This document shows, one piece after another, positions 1 through 4,732 of a stretch of DNA of 7,775 nucleotides. Within the stretch, counting starts at the first letter, position 1, and each line of letters starts with the position of its first letter. A model generated the notes under the pieces. The model saw nothing but the letters and a program-made list of their open reading frames with translations. It was not told the origin of the DNA and ran no database searches. This stretch comes from Acidobacteriota bacterium. Lineage in GTDB: Bacteria > Acidobacteriota > Terriglobia > Terriglobales > Acidobacteriaceae. The translations under genes and the position numbers were made by a program. Location: NCBI GenBank assembly GCA_021799945.1, contig JAJYZK010000135.1, positions 1 to 7,775 on the forward strand. The letters run 5' to 3'.

Positions 1-84
1 AGAAGGCGCGCCATCGTGACTGGCGGCTCTCGATCGATTCAATTCATCGACCAGCCGCGACAATTCCCCGTCGTTTGCGGTCAT
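1..84 (-). CDS. 5' end of an unidentified gene (partial, runs off the left edge)
   Basis: Reading leftwards from an ATG at 84 the frame stays open to the window edge and gives 28 residues, starting MTANDGELSRLVDELN and continuing as a short polar stretch rich in Arg, Ala and Ser. A GGAG Shine-Dalgarno sequence sits five bases before the ATG, which is the main support for a real start. No signal peptide or membrane segment is visible. The piece is too short to assign a family; the ELSRLVDELN segment faintly recalls N-termini of some acidobacterial pilus-retraction ATPases, but this is only a hunch. It is divergent from the epimerase-like gene starting at 365, so the two may share the regulatory region between them. 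Confidence 0.6.
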   Translation of the reverse strand, partial: MTANDGELSRLVDELNRSRAASHDGAPS

Positions 85-364
85 GGTGACTCCGTTTGAG
101 GATCGCAGGTAGGGTATCGCATGCGATGCGCGGGCGCGAATGCGCTGCGGCGTGGCGGCCCGCCGGCCGGAGCGGTCTCGCCCTCGCTGGGCGCCGCGCG
201 GACTGGGCCCGGGCGGTCGCCCGAGCTGCAATCCTCTGGTAGGATGGCCTAGCGGGAAGCGAAGACACGGGCTTGGGCAGGCGGATCGACGGGCGGGAAA
301 GAACAATCGCCGGGCCTTTGCCGCCGGCGCAAGCTCTGCGCATTCCGCGGAAGAAGCAGAATTC
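85..364. other. Divergent intergenic region
   Basis: This is about 280 bases between the leftward partial gene and the rightward epimerase-like gene. The frame of the rightward gene stays open upstream to an ATG at 140, but the 75 extra residues are Arg/Gly/Ala/Pro-rich low-complexity translation typical of GC-rich noncoding DNA. I therefore treat it as intergenic. It holds a perfect 12-bp palindrome at 116-127 and a 6-2-6 GC-rich palindrome at 210-223 (CGGGCG-GT-CGCCCG). I could not identify a convincing -35/-10 pair for either gene. Confidence 0.6.
116..127. promoter_or_regulatory. Perfect 12-bp palindrome, candidate operator
   Basis: ATCGCATGCGAT reads identically on both strands and begins 31 bases upstream of the start codon of the leftward gene, inside the divergent intergenic region. 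Its position suits a repressor or activator site. No second copy was seen in the window and no known regulator motif is matched. A palindrome of this size can occur by chance, so the regulatory role is inference. Confidence 0.25.
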
Positions 365-1465
365 ATGATTGCATTTATCAATCGCAGAGCCTGGCGGATG
401 GAGACCGAGCAGCTTCGCGTCACTGTCCTCGAGTGCGGCGGACATGTTGCGGAGATTGTCTGCAAGTCGGCCGGCGAGACGAATCCATTGTGGATTCAGA
501 ACAGGCCCACCATAGACTCCGACCAGTACGATCCCGCCCTTCACGGCGCGATCTATGGCGTCGATGCGGAGGCGCGGGCCATCAGCGGCATCAGCGGGCA
601 CAACCTTTGTCTTCCTTTCTGGGGCACGCCCACGCCCACCGAGGAGCGCGCGGGGATGACCTATCACGGCGAGACAAATATCGTTCGCTGGAGAGCGCTC
701 GCCGAGGAGCCCGGACGTTTGAAGACCGAGGCGATTTTGCCCAATTCGCAGATCCGATTCGAGAGAGAAATGGTCTGCCGGGGCAATCTCGTCCATTTCG
801 CGGCGCGGGCGGAAAACCTGAGCGCCTGGGACCGGCCGATCAGCTGGTGTGAGCACGTGACAGTGGGGCCGCCTTTTCTCGAGGCCGGCGGGACGTCGTT
901 CTTCTCCAACCTGACGCGGGGCTTTGACACCATGACGGAGGGATCGGCGGAGAAATGGGCGGACGGACCGAAAGAGGAATTTCTGTGGCCTGAGGGGCGA
1001 GGCGAATTCCCGCACCGGTTGACCGGTTTCGGCCCCCGGAAGCGCGCCGATCTGGTGAATTCCTTCCTGGTGGACCCGGCCTGCGAGCACGGATATTTCG
1101 CCGCCTGGAATCCCGGCCTGCGCCTCCTCTTCGGTTATATTTTTCCGCGCCGCGATTTCCGCTGGATGAACGTGTGGGAGTCCAACAAGGACGAGCGTCA
1201 AACCCGCGGCATGGAGTTCAGCAACACCCCCATCGCCGGCACGATGAAGGCGCTGCTGCGCACCTCCGAGATCTGGGGAACGCCCACCCTGGAATGGCTG
1301 GACGCCAAGAGCGAGCTGCGCAAGAGCTTCACCGCCTTTTCCGCGGTCATTCCCGAAGATTATCCCGGAGTGTCGAACATCACGGTTGACGGGGGCAAAC
1401 TGACGATTGCGGCCTGCAACGGCGGAGCTCCCATCGTCTTTGATTACCGGCCCGGCGAAAATTAG
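365..1465 (+). CDS. Aldose 1-epimerase-like protein (galactose mutarotase fold)
   Basis: This 366-residue protein is probably soluble: it has no signal peptide or membrane segments. Its layout resembles carbohydrate-binding beta-sandwich proteins of the galactose-mutarotase fold. It has an N-terminal strand with a GGH turn (residues 25-27), GHNLCLPFWG at 79-88, MTYHGE at 98-103, WCEHVTVGPPFLE at 161-173, and acidic residues at E272 (MNVWE) and E283 (GMEFSNTP). In aldose 1-epimerases two His and a late Glu do acid-base catalysis of anomer interconversion; H101, H164 and E272 or E283 could be equivalents, but this is inference. The ATG at 365 was chosen because a GGAAG element lies about 11 bases upstream and the NRRAWRMET start looks native; ATG 398 is an alternative. 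The sugar substrate is unknown. It faces the membrane fusion gene convergently and has no sugar-metabolism neighbours here. Confidence 0.7.
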   Translation: MIAFINRRAWRMETEQLRVTVLECGGHVAEIVCKSAGETNPLWIQNRPTIDSDQYDPALHGAIYGVDAEARAISGISGHNLCLPFWGTPTPTEERAGMTYHGETNIVRWRALAEEPGRLKTEAILPNSQIRFEREMVCRGNLVHFAARAENLSAWDRPISWCEHVTVGPPFLEAGGTSFFSNLTRGFDTMTEGSAEKWADGPKEEFLWPEGRGEFPHRLTGFGPRKRADLVNSFLVDPACEHGYFAAWNPGLRLLFGYIFPRRDFRWMNVWESNKDERQTRGMEFSNTPIAGTMKALLRTSEIWGTPTLEWLDAKSELRKSFTAFSAVIPEDYPGVSNITVDGGKLTIAACNGGAPIVFDYRPGEN

Positions 1466-1466
1466 G

Positions 1467-1600
1467 GCTAGTGTCCTGAGTCAGAAGTTCGCATCACAAA
1501 GGAACTGTCATCCTGAGCGGAGTTTGGCCGGCTGTTGGGCCAAACGGAGTCGAAGGATCTGTGGTTGTTCTGTAGCGAATTTCTGATTCGCCACACTAGC
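1467..1600. repeat. MITE-like repeat with imperfect terminal inverted repeats
   Basis: The element is 134 bp. Its ends, 1467-1492 and 1575-1600, are inverted repeats matching at 21 of 26 positions; the outer eight bases are perfect (GCTAGTGT / ACACTAGC). The middle (1506-1564) contains the TGTCATCCTGAGC ... GAAGGATCTG core widespread in Acidobacteriota, around a perfect 8-bp hairpin (GTTTGGCC 1522-1529, GGCCAAAC 1538-1545, 8-base loop). There is no room for a transposase, so it would be mobilised in trans if at all. It starts one base after the stop codon of the epimerase-like gene and lies between two convergent genes, so its RNA hairpin may also act as a 3' end structure. I saw no clear target-site duplication. 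Confidence 0.75.
1522..1545. terminator. Hairpin in the convergent intergenic region, possible 3'-end structure
   Basis: A perfect 8-bp stem with an 8-base loop forms the centre of the MITE-like element, between the convergent genes ending at 1465 and 1745. It has no following T tract, so it is not a classical intrinsic terminator on either strand. A role in transcript-end protection or bidirectional attenuation is inference from its position. The remaining spacer, 1601-1744, holds only a small hairpin (GTATCC 1637-1642, GGATAC 1647-1652) and a tiny palindrome at 1724-1734. Confidence 0.25.
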
Positions 1601-1744
1601 TTTCCCTCTTCAACGTGGGGCGGCAAAAGCGTGACCGTATCCGCCTGGATACAGGATCTGGCCTCTCGCTCGGCGCTTCGGCAAATTGGATGGAAGTGCT
1701 GACGGCGTGAGACGCGGAGCGCCCCGCATTGCGGCAGGCCGGGC

Positions 1745-3805
1745 TTACTCGAAGGTCGGCAGACGCCACTCAAGGATCGGCAGCAGGCTGGAGTACTCAT
1801 CGGTCCACGCGCCCGGACCCGGGTGAAGGGCAATGACGCGCGCGGTGGCGGCGACGGCGGGCTGCCGGAAGAAATCCGCGTGGTCGGTAACCAGGACCCA
1901 GGTGGCGCGGAACTCGCCTCGCGCTTCGTTCGCCGGGGTATCGAAGACGCGGGCCTGCATGCCGCCCGCCTGGGCGACAGCGGCAATCTCCGGCGGCAGA
2001 TCGAGATAACGATTGGAGACGTGGAAGGCGACCATGCCTCCGGCCGCGAGTTGGCGGCGGTAGATCCGCAGGGCCTGGGTGGTCAGCAGGTGGACGGGGA
2101 TGGCGTCGCCGGAGAAGGCGTCGATGGCCAGCACGTCGAAGCGCTGCGGGGCTTCGGCGGCCAGCGAAAGCCGCGCGTCGCCCGGGGCGAAGGTGATCTG
2201 CGCCTGCGAATCGCGCAGGTAGGTGAACAGGTGTTGCGCGATCGGCAGGACCGCGGGATTGATTTCATAGAAGCGGATGCGGTCGCCGGGCCGGCCATAC
2301 GCGGCGATCGTGCCCGTGCCGAGGCCGACGACGCCGATATTGCGGGGGCGGTCTCCGCAGCAGAAGCGCAGGGCGAGGCCGATGCCGGAATCGATCGCGT
2401 AGTAGGTGGTGGGCGTGCGGCGGAATTCCGGAGCGAACCATTGCGTGCCGTGCTGGATGGCTCCGTGGAGCAGAGTGCGCACGGTGAGGGCCTGCGCCGG
2501 GACGTGCGACTCCTCCACTCGCAGCGCGCCGTAGAAGTTGCGCTCCTCAAGCAGCGTGTTGCGGGCATAGGCGATGCGCAGCATCATGAGCAGGGCCAGC
2601 AGAGCCGCGGTTCCGGCGGACCAGAGCAGCCGCTGGCTCCATCCCCTGGGCCAGGCATCGGCCAGGGCGACAGCGGCGGTGGCCAGAAAGGCGAAGACGA
2701 AATCGTAATTCGCGCGGAAGAGCAGCGGGCACAGGATGCCGATAAAGAATGACCCGGCCGCGCCGCCGGCCGCGATGAGCAAATAGAAGAGCGTGCCGTC
2801 CTGGGCCCGGGCCGGGCGGAGAGCGTAGGTTTCGGCGTGGCAGAAATAGCAGGCGAAGAACAGCTCGGCGAGGAAGAAGCCGATGTTCAGGAGGATGGGA
2901 AGGCTGACGTCGGTCTTCGAGAGGATCAGGCTGAGGCTCGCGAGCAGGACGACCAGCATGCGGCTGACGATCCACCGGCGGTAAAATCCCGGAAATTCGA
3001 AGGCGAGGATAAAGGTGATCAGGTAGACGGCCAGAGGCAGGATCCACAGCAGGGGGATCGCGGCGATATTTTCGCTGAGGTGGCTGGTGACGGCGCAGAG
3101 TTGCATGGCCGCGGCGGCGGGGAGCAGAAACCAGAGAACCCGGGCGCGCATGCAACGGGGAAGAGCGGCATCGGCCGGCGGGGCATCGGGTTCCGGGAGG
3201 GCGCCGGCCGAGCGCACGCGCCAGGCAAGGCCGGCGCAGAGGAGGGCGTACAGGGCGAAGCCCCAGCCCCAACAGATGCGCTGGCGGCTGAGCGCGAGCC
3301 GCGGCTCGATGAGCGATGGATAGACCAGCAGGGCGAGCAACGATCCGGCGTTCGATAGCGCAAAGAAGCGCCAGGGGATGCGGCTCTGCTGCTGTCGGGC
3401 CCACCAGTTCTGAAGCAGGGGGCCGGTCGAGCTCAGCAGCAGGAACGGCAGTCCGATGGTCAGCGAAAGGGCCGTGAAGATGGCTGTGACCGGATGGCCC
3501 GAGGAGCGACCGAGGTCCGGCCGGGGGGCCGCGGCCAGCAGGATCGCCGCCAGGGCAAGCAGGCCGGTGTGCAGCAGCGAGGGCCAGTTTGCCTGGGCGC
3601 GGCGGGCCAGGGCATGGGCGTAAAGATAGCCGAAGAGCAGGGCGCTCTGAAAGAAAACGAGGCAGGTGATCCAGACCGCGGACGAGCCGCCGAGCGCCGG
3701 CAGCAGTCGCTTGGCCGCCATGGGCTCGATGGCGAAGAGCAGAAAGGCGCCCAGAAAGATGGCTGCGCCGTAGAGAACCCGGACCGGACGAGAGGCGGCG
3801 GACAT
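1745..3805 (-). CDS. Polytopic membrane protein fused to a spermidine-synthase-like domain
   Basis: This 686-residue two-part protein matches proteins usually named fused MFS/spermidine synthase. Residues 1-415 contain about a dozen hydrophobic segments (for example 11-26, 44-62, 78-93, 108-127, 147-163, 223-240, 248-268, 282-296, 302-321, 338-360, 366-383, 394-411). Residues 420-686 form a Rossmann-type aminopropyltransferase-like domain. It shows HGAIQHGTQ (447-455), the nucleotide-binding loop GVVGLGTGT (491-499), acidic E514 in RFYEINP, GDARLSL (542-548), IDAFSGDAIPVHLLT (561-575) and WTDEYSSLLPIL (667-678). The family is expected in the inner membrane with the enzyme domain in the cytoplasm. 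True spermidine synthesis from decarboxylated SAM and putrescine is not established for such fusions, so the substrate is open. The start at 3805 begins just ahead of the first membrane segment; its Shine-Dalgarno is weak. No polyamine genes lie nearby. Confidence 0.85.
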   Translation of the reverse strand: MSAASRPVRVLYGAAIFLGAFLLFAIEPMAAKRLLPALGGSSAVWITCLVFFQSALLFGYLYAHALARRAQANWPSLLHTGLLALAAILLAAAPRPDLGRSSGHPVTAIFTALSLTIGLPFLLLSSTGPLLQNWWARQQQSRIPWRFFALSNAGSLLALLVYPSLIEPRLALSRQRICWGWGFALYALLCAGLAWRVRSAGALPEPDAPPADAALPRCMRARVLWFLLPAAAAMQLCAVTSHLSENIAAIPLLWILPLAVYLITFILAFEFPGFYRRWIVSRMLVVLLASLSLILSKTDVSLPILLNIGFFLAELFFACYFCHAETYALRPARAQDGTLFYLLIAAGGAAGSFFIGILCPLLFRANYDFVFAFLATAAVALADAWPRGWSQRLLWSAGTAALLALLMMLRIAYARNTLLEERNFYGALRVEESHVPAQALTVRTLLHGAIQHGTQWFAPEFRRTPTTYYAIDSGIGLALRFCCGDRPRNIGVVGLGTGTIAAYGRPGDRIRFYEINPAVLPIAQHLFTYLRDSQAQITFAPGDARLSLAAEAPQRFDVLAIDAFSGDAIPVHLLTTQALRIYRRQLAAGGMVAFHVSNRYLDLPPEIAAVAQAGGMQARVFDTPANEARGEFRATWVLVTDHADFFRQPAVAATARVIALHPGPGAWTDEYSSLLPILEWRLPTFE

Positions 3806-3861
3806 GGGGACTCAAACAAAGTACCACGCGGAAAGGGAGGGTTGGCTCGGCGGGCCGTATT

Positions 3862-3878
3862 GGAAGATCCGATCTTCC
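3862..3878. promoter_or_regulatory. Dyad upstream of the membrane fusion gene, candidate operator
   Basis: GGAAGATC and GATCTTCC form a perfect 8-bp inverted repeat around one central base. It begins 57 bases upstream of the start codon of the leftward fusion gene, within its likely promoter or 5' leader, so it could bind a dimeric regulator. The one-base centre is too short for a stable RNA loop without opening some of the stem. It has no T tract, which argues against a terminator. Confidence 0.35.
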
Positions 3879-3885
3879 GGCCGAC

Positions 3886-3913
3886 TTACTTGGAGTTCAT
3901 TACTTGGAGTTCA
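3886..3913. repeat. Perfect 14-bp tandem repeat, two copies
   Basis: TTACTTGGAGTTCA occurs twice head to tail with no spacer and no mismatch, at 3886-3899 and 3900-3913. It lies about 80-108 bases upstream of the fusion gene's start, just beyond the dyad. It could be a pair of activator half-sites one and a third helical turns apart, or a recent slippage duplication. No further copies were seen. Confidence 0.7.
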
Positions 3914-4098
3914 GAGGGGAGTTATCCGTAAGCGATTCGCTGCAACTTCGTAATTACGAAATGGCCAGTGCTGCGCGCCGTTTTCGCGCCGTTTTCCAGG
4001 GGCGGCATTTTCAATGGGCTTCCTTCGCTTTTCCCGATTCATCGGCACAGTTACGGCATCGTGCGGTTCCGATTTCGGAGATAGCGAAAAGAGGATTC

Positions 4099-4125
4099 CC
4101 GCGGCCGTTCGCGTAGCGGCCGCGG
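4099..4125 (-). terminator. GC-rich hairpin downstream of ridA, possible terminator
   Basis: CCGCGGCCG (4099-4107) and CGGCCGCGG (4117-4125) form a perfect 9-bp stem with a 9-base loop, beginning nine bases after the ridA stop codon in the direction of ridA transcription. The sequence after the stem reaches a short TCTTTTC run only about eight bases further on. It is therefore a weak intrinsic terminator at best, but its placement fits the end of the ridA transcript. Confidence 0.4.
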
Positions 4126-4134
4126 AGACCGGGG

Positions 4135-4545
4135 TCAGCGCGGCCGATAGGCGACGCAATCGATCTCAACTTTCATGCCGGGCGCCACCATCCCGGCTGC
4201 GATCGTGGTTCGCGCGGGCTTATCGCTGCCGAATACCTCGGCGTAGACCTCGTTCATCGCGCTGAAATCCGCGGCATCGAGCAGAAAGACCGAACATTTG
4301 ACCACATCTTTCATCTCCGCGCCGCAGCCCCGCAGGATGGTCTCGATGTTCCGCAGGACGAGCCTGGTCTGGTCCTGCACGCTGGCCTCCGCCTGCATCT
4401 TGCCGGTGGAGGGCTCCACCGGCCCTTGGCCGGATACAAACAGAAAATCTCCAGCCCGGACGGCCGGCGAATAGGGGCCGCCGGGACGCGGCGCGCCGCT
4501 GACCTGAATGCGTTCAATGCTGCGTTCCTTCATGCTTTCCGTCAC
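4135..4545 (-). CDS. ridA: RidA family protein (YjgF/YER057c/UK114), reactive imine deaminase
   Basis: This 136-residue cytoplasmic protein is of usual family length. RidA proteins are trimers that hydrolyse reactive enamine/imine intermediates released by PLP enzymes such as threonine dehydratase. Visible signatures are GPYSPAV (23-29, with Y25), FVSGQGPV (36-43), the central helix segment QTRLVLRNIETIL (59-71), DVVKCSVFLLD (80-90) and the C-terminal KPARTTIAAG with R112 (the carboxylate-binding Arg) and KVEIDCVA with E127. All residues expected of an active deaminase appear present. I chose GTG at 4545, which has a strong GGGAGGAG Shine-Dalgarno eight bases upstream. ATG 4533 is an alternative. 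The frame is open up to an ATG at 4698, but that extension translates the interspersed repeat (VVLSTAKDLLF) and is not protein-like. It could be read through from the VWFA gene 187 bases upstream. Confidence 0.9.
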   Translation of the reverse strand: MTESMKERSIERIQVSGAPRPGGPYSPAVRAGDFLFVSGQGPVEPSTGKMQAEASVQDQTRLVLRNIETILRGCGAEMKDVVKCSVFLLDAADFSAMNEVYAEVFGSDKPARTTIAAGMVAPGMKVEIDCVAYRPR

Positions 4546-4584
4546 TGCTTTCTCTCCTCCCTTTGTTACGTTCCTGGGTGTGGC

Positions 4585-4599
4585 GTTCCCGGAGTTCCC
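4585..4599. promoter_or_regulatory. Short direct repeat upstream of ridA
   Basis: GTTCCC occurs twice with three bases between (4585-4590 and 4594-4599), about 40 bases upstream of the ridA GTG. It could be a regulator half-site pair or part of a promoter. No matching -10/-35 pair was found, and such short repeats are common by chance. Confidence 0.15.
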
Positions 4600-4641
4600 A
4601 GCATACATGGAGGCTGGGCTGCTATGCGGAAATCGCTGAAA

Positions 4642-4672
4642 CAGCAGATCCTTCGCTGTGCTCAGGACGACA
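4642..4672 (-). repeat. Second copy of the TGTC-TCCTGAGC / GAAGGATCTG repeat core
   Basis: On the minus strand this reads TGTCGTCCTGAGC, a short centre, then GCGAAGGATCTGCTG. It matches the two halves of the core in the 134-bp element at 1506-1564 but lacks that element's longer central hairpin and its terminal inverted repeats. It is thus a solo core or degenerate copy, inserted between the VWFA gene and ridA. Its translation in the ridA frame produces VVLSTAKDLLF, a known hallmark of over-extended gene calls in genomes carrying this repeat. Confidence 0.75.
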
Positions 4673-4732
4673 GGGATTGGAAGTCTTCGGCGGTCCATCC
4701 TACAGTGGCGGGCCAGCGGGGGCCGTCAAGGC

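Larger units (their letters stand above)
3806..4134. other. Gene-free stretch between the fusion gene and ridA
   Basis: These 329 bases contain no convincing gene. Short frames on both strands (for example a TTG-started minus frame, 4159 to 3911, overlapping the ridA end) have no ribosome binding site and no recognisable motif. The base composition is less GC-rich than the flanking genes, particularly at 3885-4070. It holds the leader of the fusion gene, a 17-bp dyad, a 14-bp tandem repeat and a GC-rich hairpin just after ridA, each listed separately. I saw no strong sigma-70 promoter, though the fusion-gene promoter must lie here. Confidence 0.6.

Noticed and set aside
239..300. Possible tRNA-like sequence
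   Set aside because: No cloverleaf with paired acceptor, anticodon and T arms can be built.
140..364. In-frame N-terminal extension of the epimerase-like gene to ATG 140
   Set aside because: The 75 residues are Arg/Gly/Pro-rich low complexity, and a ribosome binding site and native-looking start exist at 365.
44..1201. Long minus-strand open frame (385 codons) opposite the epimerase-like gene
   Set aside because: It is antisense to a clearly protein-like gene, has biased Arg/Pro composition and no recognisable domain; it is a GC-rich shadow frame that also covers the divergent start at 84.
1637..1652. GTATCC-GCCT-GGATAC mini hairpin as a terminator
   Set aside because: The stem is only 6 bp, there is no T tract, and it is about 90 bases beyond the stop codon of the nearest gene reading towards it.
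2547..3827. 426-codon minus-strand frame overlapping the membrane fusion gene
   Set aside because: It is very rich in Arg, Pro and His, with no domain, and overlaps the well-supported membrane protein in another frame.
3911..4159. Small minus-strand frame downstream of ridA
   Set aside because: It begins at TTG inside the ridA 3' end, lacks a good ribosome binding site and has no motif; its coding status is unsupported.
4546..4698. N-terminal extension of RidA
   Set aside because: It translates the interspersed repeat (VVLSTAKDLLF) and precedes a strong ribosome binding site for the GTG at 4545.
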